Source: Doris montereyensis (Eukaryota; Mollusca; Gastropoda; Nudibranchia; Dorididae). Taken from it: a stretch of 64,000 nt of DNA. Made by a program: the position numbers and the translations under genes. The stretch spans positions 1 to 64,000 of the forward strand of contig JAXRKP010000285.1 in assembly GCA_037039925.1 (NCBI GenBank). Reading direction: 5' to 3'. Positions 12,395 through 45,475 of the stretch are shown here, in pieces (the stretch's first letter is position 1; each line of letters opens with the position of its first letter). The notes under the pieces are model-generated. The model worked only from the letters and a program-made list of their open reading frames with translations. It was not told the origin of the DNA and did not search any database.

Positions 12395-12790
12395 TCCTCC
12401 TTACTTACATTCGATTCAACATAACGAACGTAGACCAGCAACTGAGCCAATAATTGGGCAACATCAATTCTCTCATCACATTGAATTGCGTGAAAAAGGT
12501 AATGCACGTTTCTATTCGAGAACTTGAATTCGATATCCTCTGCATGAGTTCACCGATGCGAGTTTCATAGTAGAACCGGAAAGAGAAACTTTTGTTAGCT
12601 TCTTGCTTTTCAGCACCCCCAACACAAAACTAGCTGTATTTATTTTTAGCATGGATGGTTTGATCAATGTTTCGCCAATACTGTGGGGTTTCTTTGTTAT
12701 AGCAGTCATGTGAGCGATTCCGAAAGATACTTCCACTACTTCAGCAGATGACAATTGGCACAAGTTTTCCTCACTAATGATCCTTATATC
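12395..12790 (-). pseudogene. hAT-type transposase fragment (ZBED5/SCAND3-like)
   Basis: The minus strand encodes LCQLSSAEVVEVSFGIAHMT, KKPHSIGETLIKPSML and KLTKVSLSGSTMK. Toward 12400 it continues into a segment resembling the acidic 'ALQLDESTD' region typical of domesticated-looking hAT proteins (here AIQCDE). Only the part before and at the first catalytic Asp survives. The frame is broken at 12510-12560. Confidence 0.75.
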
Positions 12791-12799
12791 CGTAAAAGG

Positions 12800-13159
12800 C
12801 TTTAATTCTTTGCCCTAAGCTTACGTCATCACCATTTCATCACCATTCATCTCTTGGCGGCATCACATCTTCAATTCCTCCCCATTTCTCACTCTCATCT
12901 CCTTCTGCCCCCTCCAAAGCCACAGTTTCTTATTTTGGCCAGCATACTTTTCTTCGGTTGGCCGGCGATCTAGATTTGCAAAGAATTGCCGTTTTGTGGT
13001 TATGGTTGTCTACTTGAGGTGAATGCTTGAATCCAAGCAATTCTCATGGAGACATGCCAAGTCCGAGGAATGTCATTGCTCCCGATCTACCTGCCAGTTA
13101 ATTGTCCGACCTTCGCGCTCTTCCTTGTGGACCCTCCACGCCTCCAAGAACCCCTGCAC
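12800..13159. other. No gene recognised
   Basis: C/T-rich mixed sequence between the hAT fragment and a SINE end. The first (5' UTR) exon of the isomerase gene could lie here or further upstream, but I cannot place it. Confidence 0.5.
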
Positions 13160-13215
13160 TATAGAAACCTGAATAAGCTCCAGGTCTATGGGCCATAATG
13201 GCCTTGAGGGAATTT
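13160..13215 (+). mobile_element. SINE-B 3' end fragment
   Basis: It contains 'ctccaggtctatgggccata', the conserved 3' end of SINE-B (compare 17078-17105). Confidence 0.65.
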
Positions 13216-13354
13216 TACTTTTACTTTTTACTAATGCAACACTTGTTAGCACTACTATTCAATTGAAATAAATGCTATGTCATGTTGTATGTAGACATTG
13301 TTTCGACATGTACAAGTTGGGATTTAAAAAAAAAAGTTTTTATTATATCCACAG

Positions 13355-32915
<19,561 letters not shown>

Positions 32916-32961
32916 TCGCCGTGACTCTCATCTAGATATTTAAACAATGTTTTGTCTTGTG

Positions 32962-32967
32962 AATAAA
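32962..32967 (+). promoter_or_regulatory. ECI2 polyadenylation signal AATAAA
   Basis: AATAAA lies 47 bp after the stop codon, with GT-rich sequence (GTGTTGTCTTCGTGTG) about 30 bp downstream. Confidence 0.75.
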
Positions 32968-33289
32968 AGATGTTCCACTGGCTGAAAGGGTGTTGTCTTC
33001 GTGTGCATCAAATTATTATGTTCGGTTTGATGAAGTATGCTCACGCTGACATTGTTGATGAAGCAGCTGAGGTTAAGATTTTGATATAGAAAATAAAGTG
33101 ACATTGTTGATGAAGTATGCTCATTGCATGGAAATTGTTGATGAAGAGGGTGAGGGGGGATTTGGCATATAGAGAAATATTAAACATGTTTTTAAAATCC
33201 ATTGCATGGAAATTGAAATGTGACTCCAGTGGGGGGGGGGAGAAACACTAAGAGTCATTAAACATGATGCTGTATTTTGTTTCAAACAT

Positions 33290-33500
33290 TGATCTGTGAC
33301 TGCCAGATTTGAATGGTGTAATCCTAGGTTCAAATCCTGGCAATGCTAGCTAGGTCCAATGTTGTGTTCCTTGCATGCAATTTTCCGTTTAACTTTAACC
33401 TAGGTGCAAATGGGTACTAGCACCAGCTGTGGAGAAAAAACTGTGACAGACTGGATCTTACACATGGGATGAAAGGGGAGGATTATTAAAGCATGGGAAC
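33290..33500 (+). mobile_element. SINE-B fragment
   Basis: It contains 'taggttcaaatcctggcaat', 'ctaggtgcaaatgggtacta' and 'agctgtggagaaaaaact', a diverged SINE-B body. Confidence 0.7.
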
Positions 33501-33744
33501 ATCTATGTTCAGGAGTGTTTGAAACTTGAAATGCATTTAAATTCAAATCAAATCTGATCCCTTTGCTGGTTTTCAATTTTTGTGAAAATTTTTTTGTTTG
33601 TGTGTGTGTGTGTGTGTGTGCGACCATCTGTAATCCTGGCCGTATGATTTTTGTCTGTTTTTGTTTAACTCATAGAAGAACAAATGTTTATAATAAAATG
33701 ATGTCAAAACAGTGTATTATTTTGTTTTTGGGGGTTAAATTTTT

Positions 33745-36700
33745 TCTCTGTAATGGTGATTGTTTGGTGATTACTACTGGTAGTACCTACTTATTTCAGT
33801 TGGTTGGTGCTTGCTACTGGTAGTACCTATTTATTTCAGTTGGTTGGTGATTGCTACTGGTATACCTACTTATTTCAGTTGGTGATTACTACTGGTAGTA
33901 CCTACTTATTTCAGTTGGTTGGTGATTGCTACTGGTAGTACCTACTTACTTATTTCAGTTGGTTGGTGATTGCTACTGGTAGTACCTAACTACTTATTTC
34001 AGTTGGTTGGTGATTGCTACTGGTAGTACCTGCTTACTTATTTCAGTTGGTTGGTGATTGCTACTGGTAGTACCTACCTACTTATTTCAGTTGGTTGGTG
34101 AATGCTACTGGTAGTACCTACCTACCTACTTATTTCAGTTGGTTGATGAATGCTACTGGTGGTACCTACCTACCTACTTATTTTAGTTGGTTGGTGATTG
34201 CTACTGGTAGTACCTACCTACCTACTTATTTCAGTTGATTGTTGGTGATTGCTGCTGGTAGTACCTACCTACTTATTTCAGTTGGTTGGATTGATTGCTA
34301 TTTCTGGTAGTAGCGACCTACTTATTTCAGTTGGTGATTGCTACTGGTAGTACCTACCTACCTACTTATTTCAGTTGGTTGGTGATTGATACTGGTAGTA
34401 CCTCCTTACTTATTTTAGTTGGCTGGTGATTGCTACTGGTAGTACCTACCTACCTACTTATTTCAGTTGGTTGGTGATTGCTACTGGTAGTACCTACTTA
34501 CTTATTTCAGTTGGTTGGTGATTGCTACTGGTAGTACCTACCTACTTATTTCAGTTGGTTGGTGATTGCTACTGGTAGTACCTACTTACTTATTTCAGTT
34601 GGTTGGTGATTGCTACTGGTAGTACCTACTTACTTATTTCAGTTGGTGATTGCTACTGGTAGTACCTACTTACTTATTTTCACTTCAGTTGTTTATTGAT
34701 TGCTACTGGTAGTACCTACCTACTTATTTCACTTCAGTTGTTTATTGATTGCTACTGGTAGTACCTACTTACTTATTTCACTTCAGTTGTTTATTGATTG
34801 CTACTGGTAGTACCTACCTACTTATTTCACTTCAGTTGTTTATTGATTGCTACTGGTAGTACCTACTTACTTATTTCACTTCAGTTGTTTATTGATTGCT
34901 ACTGGTAGTACCTACCTACTTATTTCACTTCAGTTGTTTATTGATTGCTACTGGTAGTACCTACTTACTTATTTCACTTCAGTTGTTTATTGATTGCTAC
35001 TGGTAGTACCTAGTTACTTATTTATTTCAGTTGGTTGATGATTGCTACTGGTAGTACCTACTTACTTATTTACTTCAGTTGTTTATTGATTGCTACTGGT
35101 AGTACCTACCTACTTACTTATTTCAGTTGTTTATTGATTGCTACTGGTAGTACCTACTTACTTATTTCACTTCAGTTGTTTTTATTGATTGCAGTTATTT
35201 ATTGATTGCTGGTAGTACCTACTTACTTATTTCAGTTGTTTATTGATTGTTGGTGATTGCTACTGGTAGTACCTACTTTACTTATTTCACTTCAGTTGTT
35301 TATTGATTGCTACTGGTAGTACCTACTTACTTATTTCACTTCAGTTGTTTATTGATTGCTACTGGTAGTACCTACTTACTTATTTCAGTTGGTTGGTGAT
35401 TGCTACTGGTAGTACCTACCTACCTACTTATTTCAGTTGGTTGATGATTGCTACTGGTAGTACCTAGTTACTTATTTCAGTTGGTTGGTGATTGCTACTG
35501 GTAGTACCTACTTACTTATTTCAGTTGTTTATTGATTGCTACTGGTAGTACCTAGTTACTTATTTCAGTTGGTTGGTGATTGCTACTGGTAGTACCTACT
35601 TACTTATTTCACTTCAGTTGTTTATTGATTGCTACTAGTACCTACTACTTATTTCAGTTCAGTTGTTTATTGATTGCTACTGGTAGTACCTACTTACTTA
35701 TTTCAGTTGGTTGGTGATTGCTACTGGTAGTACCTACCTACTTATTTCAGTTGGTTGGTGATTGCTACTGGTAGTACCTACCTACTTATTTCAGTTGGTT
35801 GGTGATTGCTACTTCTAGTACCTACCTACTTATTTCAGTTGGTTTGTGATTACTTATTTCAGTTGGTTGGTGATTACTACCTACCTACTTATTTCAGTTG
35901 GTTGGTGATTGTACCTACTATTTCAGTTATTGGTGATTGCTAGTACCACTACTTATTTCAGTTGGTTGGTGATTGCTACTGGTAGTACCTACTTACTTAT
36001 TTCAGTTGGTTGGTGATTGCTTATTTCAGTTGGTTGTAGTACTGGTAGTACCTACTTACTTATTTCAGTTGGTTGGTGATTGCTATTGGTAGTACCTACT
36101 TACTTATTTCAGTTGGTTGGTGATTGCTACTGGTAGTACCTACTTACTTATTTCAGTTGGTTGGTGATTGCTACTGGTAGTACCTACCTACTTATTTCAG
36201 TTGGTTGGTGATTGCTACTGGTAGTACCTGCCTACTTATTTCAGTTGGTTGGTGATTGCTGCTGGTAGTACCTACCTACTTATTTCAGTTGGCTTGGTGA
36301 TTGTTGGTACTGGTAGTACCTACCTACTTATTTCAGTTGGTTGGTGATTGCTACTGGTAGTAGCGTGATTACTACCTACTTATTTCAGTTGGTTGGTGAT
36401 TGATACTGGTAGTACCTCCTTACTTATTTTAGTTGGCTGGTGATTGCTACTGGTAGTACCTACCTACCTACTTATTTCAGTTGGTTGGTGATTGATTAGC
36501 TTATTTCAGTTGGTTGGTGATTGCTACTGGTAGTACCTACCTACTTATTTCAGTTGGTTGGTGATTGCTACTGGTAGTACCTACTTACTTATTTCAGTTG
36601 GTTGGTGATTGCTACTGGTAGTACCTACTTACTTATTTCAGTTGGTGATTGCTACTGGTAGTACCTACTTACTTATTTCACTTCAGTTGTTTATTGATTG

Positions 36701-39690
36701 CTACTGGTAGTACCTACCTACTTATTTCACTTCAGTTGTTTATTGATTGCTACTGGTAGTACCTACTTACTTATTTCACTTCAGTTGTTTATTGATTGCT
36801 ACTGGTAGTACCTACCTACTTATTTCACTTCAGTTGTTTATTGATTGCTACTGGTAGTACCTACTTACTTATTACTTCAGTTGTTTATTGATTGCTACTG
36901 GTAGTACCTACCTACTTATTTCACTTCAGTTGTTTATTGATTGCTACTGGTAGTACCTACTACTTATTTCACTTCAGTTGTTTATTGATTGCTACTGGTA
37001 GTACCAGTTGTTTATTGATTGCTACTGGTACTTATTTCACTTCAGTTGTTTATTGATTGCTACTGGTAGTACCTACCTACTTATTTCACTTCAGTTGTTT
37101 ATTGATTGCTACTGGTAGTACCTACTTACTTATTTCACTTCAGTTGTTTATTGATTGCTACTGGTAGTACCTACTACTTATTTCACTTCAGTTGTTTATT
37201 GATTGCTACTGTAGTACCTGCTTACTTATTTTTCAGTGATTGCCTGGTAGTACCTACCTACTTATTTCACTTCAGTTGTTTATTGATTGCTACTGGTAGT
37301 ACCTACCTACTTATTTCACTTCAGTTGTTTATTGATTGCTACTGGTAGTACCTACCTACCTACTTATTTCAGTTGGTTGATGAATGCTACTGGTAGTTGT
37401 TACTTATTTAGTTGGTTGGTGATTGCTACTGGTAGTACCTACTTACTTATTTCACTTCAGTTGTTTATTGATTGCTACTTAGTACCTAGTTACTTATTTC
37501 AGTTGGTTGGTGATTGCTACTGGTAGTACTAAACTAGTACCTACTTACTTATTTCACTTCAGTTGTTTATTGATTGCTACTGGTAGTACCTACTTACTTA
37601 TTTCACTTCAGTTGTTTATTGATTGATTGCTACTTATTTCAGTTAGTTGGTAGTACTGGTAGTACCTACCTACTTATTTCAGTTGGTTGGTGAGCTACTG
37701 TAGTACCTACCTACTTATTTCAGTTGGTTGCTGATTGCTACTGGTAGTACCTACCTACTTACTTACTTATTTCAGTTGGTTGGTGATTGATTGCTACTTA
37801 TTTCGGTTGGTTACTGGTAGTACCTACTTATTTCAGTTAGTTGGTGATTGCTACTTATTTACTTATTTCAGTTGGTTGGTGATTGCTACTGGTAGTACCT
37901 ACCTACTTATTTCAGTTGGTTGGTGATTGCTACTGTAGTACCTACCTACTTATTTCACTTCTAGTTGCTTACTTATTTCATTGATTGCTATTTCAGTTGG
38001 TTGGTGAGTACCTAGTTACTTATTTCAGTTGTTTATTGATTGCTACTGGTAGTACTTCTACTTATTTCAGTTGGTTGGTGATTTACTTATTTCACTTCAG
38101 TTGTTTATTGATTGCTACTGGTAGTACCTACCTACTTATTTCACTTCAGTTGTTGATTGCTATTGTACCTACCTACTTATTTCACTTGGTGATTGCTACT
38201 GGTAGTACCTACTTACTTATTTCAGTTGGTTGGTGATTACTTATTTCAGTTGGTGATTGCTACTGGTAGTACCTAGTTACTTATTTCAGTTGTTTGGTGA
38301 TTGCTACTGGTAGTACCTACTTACTTATTTCACTTCAGTTGTTTATTGATTGCTACTGGTAGTACCTACCTACTTATTTCAGTTGGTTGATGATTGCTAC
38401 TGGTAGTACCTACTTACTTATTTCAGTTGGTTGAATTACTGGTAGTACTTATTTCCTACCTACTTATTTCAGTTGTTTATTGATTGCTACTGGTAGTACC
38501 TACTTACTTATTTCAGTTGGTTGGTGATTGCTACTGGTAGTACCTACTTACTTATTTCAGTTGTTTATTGTTGGTGATTGCTACTTATTTCTTAGTTTAT
38601 TGATTGCTACTGGTAGTACCTACTTACTTATTTCAGTTAGTTGGTGATTGCTACTGGTAGTACCTACCTACTTATTTCAGTTGGTTGGTGATTGCTACTG
38701 GTAGTACCTACCTACTTATTTCAGTTGGTTGCTGATTGCTACTTCTAGTACCTACTTATTTCAGTTGGGTTATTTCAGTTGGTTGGTGACCTACTGGTAG
38801 TACCTACCTACTTATTTCAGTTGGTTGGTGATTGCTACTTACCTACCTACTTATTTCAGTTAGTTGGTGACCTACTAGTACCTTACTTATTTCAGTTGGT
38901 TGGTGATTGCTACTGGTAGTACCTACCTACTTATTTCAGTTGGTTGGTGATTGTACCTACTTACTTATTTCAGTTGGTTGGTGATTGCTACTGGTAGTAC
39001 CTACTTACTTATTTCAGTTGGTTGGTGATTGCTACTGGTAGTACCTACTTACGATACCTACTTATTTCAGTTGGTTGGTGATTGCTACTGGTAGTACCTA
39101 CTTACTTATTTCAGTTGGTTGGTGATTGCTACTGTTGTAGTACCCTACTTATTTCAGTTGGTTGGTGATTGCTACTTAGTACCTACTTACTTATTTCAGT
39201 TGGTTGGTGATTGCTACTGGTAGTACCTGCTTACTTATTTCAGTTGGTTGGTAGATTGCTGCTGGTAGTACCTACCTACTTATTTCAGTTGGTTGGTGAT
39301 TGCTACTGGTAGTACCTGCTTACTTATTTCAGTTGGTTGGTGATTGCTATTGGTAGTACTTATTTCAGTTGATTGGTGATTGCTACTGGTAGTACCTGCT
39401 TACTTATTTCAGTTGGTTGGTGATTGCTATTGGTAGTACCTGCTTACTTATTTCAGTTGGTTGGTGATTGCTACTGGGTACCTGCTTACTTATTTCAGTG
39501 ATTGCTACTGGTAGTACCTGCTTACTTATTTCAGTTGGTTGGTGATTGCTACTGGTAGTACCTACCTACTTATTTCAGTTGATTGGTGATTGCTACTGGT
39601 AGTACCTACTTACTTATTTCAGTTGGTTGGTCATTGCTACTGGTAGTACCTACCTACTTATTTCAGTTGGTTGGTGATTGGTACTGGTAG
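33745..39690. repeat. Minisatellite 2 (~43-48 bp unit), about 6 kb
   Basis: More than 120 units built from GGTGATTGCTACTGGTAGTA, CCTACTTACTTATTTCAGTT and GGTT. A sub-variant replaces the last block with CACTTCAGTTGTTTATTGAT. Blocks of variants recur (about 34.3-34.9 kb and 36.4-36.9 kb), pointing to higher-order duplications. It lies downstream of the ECI2 polyadenylation signal. Confidence 0.97.
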
Positions 39691-39715
39691 ATATTGCTAG
39701 AAAGGATTTGAGAAA

Positions 39716-39797
39716 GTTTTCAACGGTTGGCAGGGCTCAAACCCACTACCTTTTGGTTGAGAGGCCGACATCATGCCTCGGGACTACCGAGTCCCTG
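39716..39797 (-). mobile_element. SINE-A head fragment (reverse)
   Basis: The reverse complement reads GGACTCGGTAGTCCCGAGGC and GGTAGTGGGTTTGAGCCC, the A- and B-box half of SINE-A. Confidence 0.8.
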
Positions 39798-40129
39798 TTT
39801 AGAGATTTAGTGACCCCCTAAATAAGAGACAGCGGCATGCTACAGAAATACAAGAAAGGAGAAGTAAGTGAAAAGAAGATAAGGACAACAGAGAAGAAAA
39901 TGTGGGAAATAAATAGCATGAGAGAAAGTACAGTCAAGGTAACAAGAAATAATAAAAGTGGATCTATTACTAATATTAATAAAAGTGTATACAAATTATA
40001 AAGTTTCGTACGTGACATTTACCAACTGTGAAAAAGTTTGAAGTCAAGTTGACCTGCAGTGCAAGGAAAACCCCTGCTCGCGACCGTTCCCAATAGGATT
40101 TAGGAATAAGCGTTATTTGTAAGATTTAA

Positions 40130-40285
40130 TTTCATTAAAATTTACCCCACCCACCATATGCTTTTGCTTATTAAATTAAAATTTACCCTGTCCGCCATTG
40201 TGGTGAATTCAGTGTGAATAAAGAGGCAACAGCAAAAATGAAAGAGAAGTGAAAGAGTAAAAAGGCAAGAAGTAGGACCTACCAG
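40130..40285 (-). mobile_element. SINE-D copy (reverse)
   Basis: 'aaatttaccctgtccgccat', 'gtgaaagagtaaaaaggcaa' and 'agtaggacctaccagcagaa' match the SINE-D consensus. Confidence 0.75.
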
Positions 40286-40420
40286 CAGAACCTGCCAACC
40301 ACCTGCCCAACCTTTAGCAGTGATTTCAAGGTAAATTAGTGAAAGAATGAAAGGAAAGAAATAGGACCTACCACCACTACCAGTATAGTAGTACCCGCCA
40401 ACCACCCACGTACCTGTAAG
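40286..40420 (-). mobile_element. Second SINE-D copy, directly adjoining
   Basis: It repeats 'gtgaaagaatgaaaggaaag', 'aataggacctaccaccacta' and the CCGCCAACCACCC head. This makes a head-to-tail SINE-D pair next to minisatellite 2. Confidence 0.65.
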
Positions 40421-40955
40421 AAGACGAACTTGAAGAAGGCAAATTTTTTCAGTATCGGCATATCTGGCAACTGGCACACATTATCCAAGCATTTTTACAC
40501 CAAATGATTAAAAAATACAACTCAAGTCAAACGCTTGTAGGCCCAAACGTATTTTTTTAATGACGTATTTTTTATACATGTTTTTACAATTACAATACAT
40601 GTATAACATATTTTTTGGCAATCAATTACATGGTATTAGTACATGTTTATTTTCTTAGGCAATCAAATTACTCGTAGTAGTACTAAATTCATGTACAATT
40701 TAATGCTCTATGGAGTATGGAAAAGTAACTTGATTTCAACACGTTTGATTCTGGTGACATAAAATATAAATTGATATGATGTATATGCTGTACTCAAATA
40801 AATACATCCTTCATGTCATTTGTCAATTTAAGTTAACAAAGTAATGATGAAGTAGAAAAGCAAACAAATATAAAAACATACACTCAATTTTATTGCATTA
40901 CCAATACAACATCTATTCACTGCTTTTGCTAATTATTTAATACCTAGTCATACCC
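40421..40955. other. AT-rich intergenic DNA
   Basis: Nothing is recognised. ACATGT-containing words are frequent. Confidence 0.55.
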
Positions 40956-42600
40956 AACTAGTGCAAGCGTAGCCTGTGGTTACACCAATATAATCACTTG
41001 CTTCCATACAAAACCAGTGCAAGCGTAGCCTGAGGTTACACCAATAATATCAATATTCACTTGCTTCCATACAAAACCAGTGCCAATGTAGCCTTCCATA
41101 CAAAACTAATGCCAATGTGGCCTGAGGTTACACCAATAATATCACTATTCACTTGCTTCCATACAAAACCAGTGCCAATGTAGCCTTCCACTTCCATACA
41201 AAACTAGTGCCAATGTAGCCTGAGGTTACACCAATACTATCACTATTCACTTGCTTCCATACAAAACCAGAGCAAGCGTAGCCTGTGGTTACACCAATAC
41301 TATCACTATTCTGTATTCACTTGCTTCCATACAAAACCAGTGCCAATGTAGACTGTGGTTACACCAATACTATCACTATTCTGTATTCACTTGCTTCCAT
41401 ACAAAACCAGTGCCAATGTAGCCTGTGGTTACACCAATACTATCATTATTCTGTATTCACTTGCTTCCATACAAAACCAGTGCCAATGTAGCCTGTGGTT
41501 ACACCAATACTATCACTATTCTGTATTCACTTGCTTCCATACAAAACCAGTGCCAATGAAGTTTGTGCTTACACCAATACTATCACTATTTACTTGCTTC
41601 CATACAAAACCAGTGCCAATGAAGTTTGTGCTTACACCAATACTATCACTATTTACTTGCTTCCATACAAAACCAGTGCAAGCGTAGCCAGTGGTTACAC
41701 CAATACTATCACTATTCACTTACTTCCATACAAAACCAGTACCAATGTAGCCTTCCATACAAAACCAGTGCCAATGTAGCCAGTGGTTACACCAATACTA
41801 TCACTATTCACTTGCTTCCATACAAAACCAGTGTCAATGTAGCCAGTGGTTACACCAATACTATCACTATTCACTTGCTTCCATACAAAACCAGTGTCAA
41901 TGTAGCCAGTGGTTACACCAATACTATCACTATTCACTTGCTTCCATACAAAACCAGTGTCAATGTAGCCTGTGGTTACACCAATACTATCACTATTCAC
42001 TTGGGCTTCCATACAAAACCAGTGCCAATGTAGCCAGTGGTTACACCAATACTATCACTATTCACTTGGGTTTCCATACAAAACCAGTGCCAGTGTAGCC
42101 AGTGGTTACACCAATACTATTACTATTCACTTGTTTCCATACAAAACCAGTGCCAATGTAGCCAGTGGTTACATCAATACTATCAGTGGTTTTACAAAAC
42201 CAGTGTCAATGTAGCCTACTATCACTATTCACTTGGGTTTCCATACAAAACCAGTGCCAATGTAGCCAGTGGTTACACCAATACTATCACTATTCATTTA
42301 TTTCCATACAAAACCAGGTGTTCTGTGGCAATGCCAAAACTTTTCATCTGTTTCCATACAAAACCAGTGTCAATGTAGCCAGTGGTTACACCAATATTAT
42401 TCACTATTCACTTGTTTCCATACAAAACCAGTGCCAATGTAGCCAGTGGTTACACCAATACTATCACTATTCACTTATTTCCATACAAAACCAGAGCCAA
42501 TGTAGTCTGTGGCAATGCCAATAACATCACTTTTCATCTATTTCCATAGAAAACCAGTGCCAATGAAGTTTGTGCTTACACCAATACTATTGCTATTGAC
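40955..42600. repeat. Minisatellite 3 (~66 bp unit)
   Basis: About 25 units of CACTTGCTTCCATACAAAAC, CAGTGCCAATGTAGCC and TGTGGTTACACCAATACTAT. Many units are 63 or 66 bp, so multi-unit open frames persist on both strands. I regard these frames as a by-product of the unit length. Confidence 0.96.
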
Positions 42601-43284
42601 CTGCCTTAAACTACATTGCCAGTTTTGCACTTTTCTGTTCTTCCCGACCAGAAGACATCCTCCACATACAAGCAATGTCCAACTTTTTAAAAACATTCCT
42701 CCATTCTTGGTGCCGACCGCTACTCAAATCCCTCAAGCAGAGACACAGTCACAAAAATAATGTTTTCCCCTCAAATGGCAAAGCTCTTGCAGGAAGTCTG
42801 CATGAAACGATTCCAACTTTAAACTCCATTTCATTGACATGCACATATGAAGCTTTAAATTGGGAAAAAAACATTTTTCTATCACTATCACATTTCATGC
42901 AACGTATTTACACCTCACTCTCAATTTAAGTTAGTCCCTGAAGTGTTAAAAATAAAAAGGTGGGGGGACAACAAAATGTTTGAAGGGGGGGGTTACAGGA
43001 AGGGGAGGTTGAGACAGATAGAGGCGAAGTTAAAAGATACTTACAAACAATTTTAAAAGTTAACCGGTGGATAACAATCTAAACCTCATGTATATAATGC
43101 GTGATCATAAATTGAAAAAGTAGTATGGGATTGGGGTCAAAAGAATAAAACTCAATCGATTTCATCTTATATATACTTATAATATAGGTTTGTTAGTTTC
43201 ATTGGAATTTACCCCATGCACCATGTCCAGTGATCTTAGGTACCTTATACATATACAGGAACTAAAAATGAACACACTGGGGAG
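42601..43284. other. Intergenic, no gene recognised
   Basis: Mixed sequence with a G-rich purine patch at 42958-43025. A partial SINE-D head ('ttaccccatgcaccatgtcc', 43208) is visible. Confidence 0.5.
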
Positions 43285-43400
43285 CCAGTTGGCGTAGCAA
43301 CGTTGGTAGCCTTGCGGTTAGGCTGTAACAAAATTTGGGACTGTAAGATCCTGGCAAAGTTAGGGTCTGACGTTTGTGTTCCTTGGTGGATCACATAATC
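43285..43400 (+). mobile_element. SINE-B fragment (diverged)
   Basis: 'gtagccttgcggttaggctg', 'ggcaaagttagggtctgacg' and 'tgttcctt' follow the SINE-B order. Confidence 0.5.
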
Positions 43401-43639
43401 TATTCAACAAAAACCTACAACTGACATTTTGTACATTTGAGCAAAGATCTTGATTTTTCCCTTTCCTCTCTCATTTTTCTTTGTTCACAAATTTCGTTGC
43501 AAATTTTTAAACAAAATTGATTTGAAATTAAAATAAAATATAGATCACAATCATTTTTTTCTCTCTTTCAATTTCAACTGTTCTCATGCATTAATTAATT
43601 TATTTACAACACTGCAAGTGGTTGTCAAATTTCAAAGCG

Positions 43640-43845
43640 GCAGAATTACCGTTTTTAAATATTTTAACAATGTAAAAACATAACAACAATATGATACAAC
43701 CAGCAAAATGCGACGATAGCAAACAAAGAGTGACAGGAGAAATTAAAAATCTTTGAGCATCAAAGGAATCAAACCCGTGACCTCTGGTCGGCATCTATGA
43801 AGAGGACACATTACCAACCAAGATAACCACGCTCCTGGGTGCTGA
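43640..43845 (-). mobile_element. SINE-E copy (reverse)
   Basis: The reverse complement starts 'gagcgtggttatcttggttg', includes GGTTTGATTCC (B-box) and continues 'gatgctcaaagatttttaat'. It matches 13562-13800. Confidence 0.7.
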
Positions 43846-44239
43846 CACAGAGGTTCAAAATTCCTTTCTATTAGGTGTGGAAAACATACGCCCCGAAGCG
43901 GTGGAAAATGTCGACGCGACAACAACAGATCAACTTCTCATGCTATCTTTTTCTTCTCGTTTCTCTGCTCAGAATTACTCTAATTGAATGCAATAAAAAC
44001 CATTGAAAAGGACTATTTCTGTTTATCTTATTGTGTTTGTCATGAAACCAGATGTTTATGATAAGCATTTTATTCAATTTTTTAAAGTTACCGAGTGTTG
44101 ACACCAGATCGGCAGATCTTGCTTCGAGTCAAAGTCAAAGTTCGCTTGAACTCCTAAAGGTCAATTTCCGTTTTGCACTAAAGCACAGCACCGTGGAAAA
44201 TGGTCGTATAAAACCCGTTTCTTCAGTCATTACTCAGCA

Positions 44240-45475
44240 CCATGCTATGTCCAAATTGCTACGGCTCAGATATCGCATTTACAAATTCAAATGACACTGG
44301 GTTAGCCGCTAAGTTCTCGATCCAATGTAACACCTGCCAAACTACTGTGTGGTCTTCATACTCATCCCCAAAGTGCAATAAACGTTACGATATTAATGTT
44401 AGGGCCGTGCTTGCTTCAAAAGAGTGTGGTGTTTCACCGGGCAAATTAAAAGACATTTTTTAATACCATGAACATCCCACATGTGATGCACCACAAAACC
44501 TACATTGACATTAGCCATGACGTGAGAGTTACAGCCAAAGAAGTCAGAGAGGAAGTTATGCAGAACTCTGCACATGTTATAGAAGAAAGGCATGCTGCCA
44601 ATGTGTATGCTACGGAGCAGACAAGCCCTTCAGGAGTACAGGTGGTTGGCATCTCTTCGATGGGACATAACATAAAAGAGGACACTCCTCTCACTACGGA
44701 GTAGGAATAGCCATAGACATCGACAGCGGATTAGTTCTAGACACACATACTGTTTCAAATTACTGTGCCGGTTGTGCTCGTGCCCTCCTCAAGCATCTGA
44801 ATATTACCCTGAATGGCTTAAAAAATCATAAGCCCTCCTGCAACAAAAACTTTGATGGCTTTTCCAATGCTATGGAAACACGCTGCTGAAATAATTTTTC
44901 AAGATCGATTGAACGTGGCGGGCTTATTATATGGCACCATGCTCTGCGATGGAGACGGCAAAAGCTATCAACAGGGTAAATGAGCTCGGGTGTGTACGAC
45001 ATCTCAGTTCGGAAGGAAGACTGCATAAACCACATCGCGAAGAGAATATTCAACCAATTTGAGCAGTTGACAAAAGATAACGAAGCTCAGCTGAACAGGA
45101 AATTGACCGCAGCAAAAATAAAAAATTACCAATACGTATGCCACATATCTGCGAGAAAATGCCCGACGTGGAAAAGATGAAGCTAGGAGTACTTGGGGTT
45201 ACTCCATATGATGAGCACCGACAGTGCCCCCAATCACTGTCTCTGCCCAGATGGCGATACATCCTGGTGCAAATACAAATGTTCACTCGCCAAGGGAGAA
45301 ACTCCGCCCCCTCATAGCACCACGATCACTGCAGAAGTAGGCAAGTTTGTCTATCCAGTCATAAAACGACTAACAGATCCAGCTTTGTTTGCACGATGTG
45401 CAAAGATGACAACACAAAAGCCTAACAAATGCTTTAATTCTACAATTTGGAAAAGATGCCCGAAACTACTAAGAA
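44240..45475 (+). pseudogene. Mutator-like (MULE) transposase, N-terminal and catalytic part
   Basis: The frame opens with a zinc-binding start (MLCPNCYG ... IQCNTCQTTVWSSY). NVRAVLASKECGVSPGKLKD and MNIPHVMHHKTYIDISHDVR follow. A damaged FDGT/HKRGHSSHYGVGIAID segment (44645-44720) is the first catalytic region. DTHTVSNYCAGCA, CNKNFDGFSNAME, DISVRKEDCINHIAKR and CLCPDGDTSWCKYKCSLAKG then lead to FNSTIWKRCPK near 45470. These blocks, in this order, are characteristic of animal Mutator-like transposases. Frameshifts occur near 44470, 44650, 44880, 44975 and 45175. The expected C-terminal end appears only at 48130-48350. Confidence 0.88.

Noticed and set aside
41285..42524. Overlapping open frames of 70-135 codons on both strands
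   Set aside because: Artefact of a 66 bp unit divisible by three.
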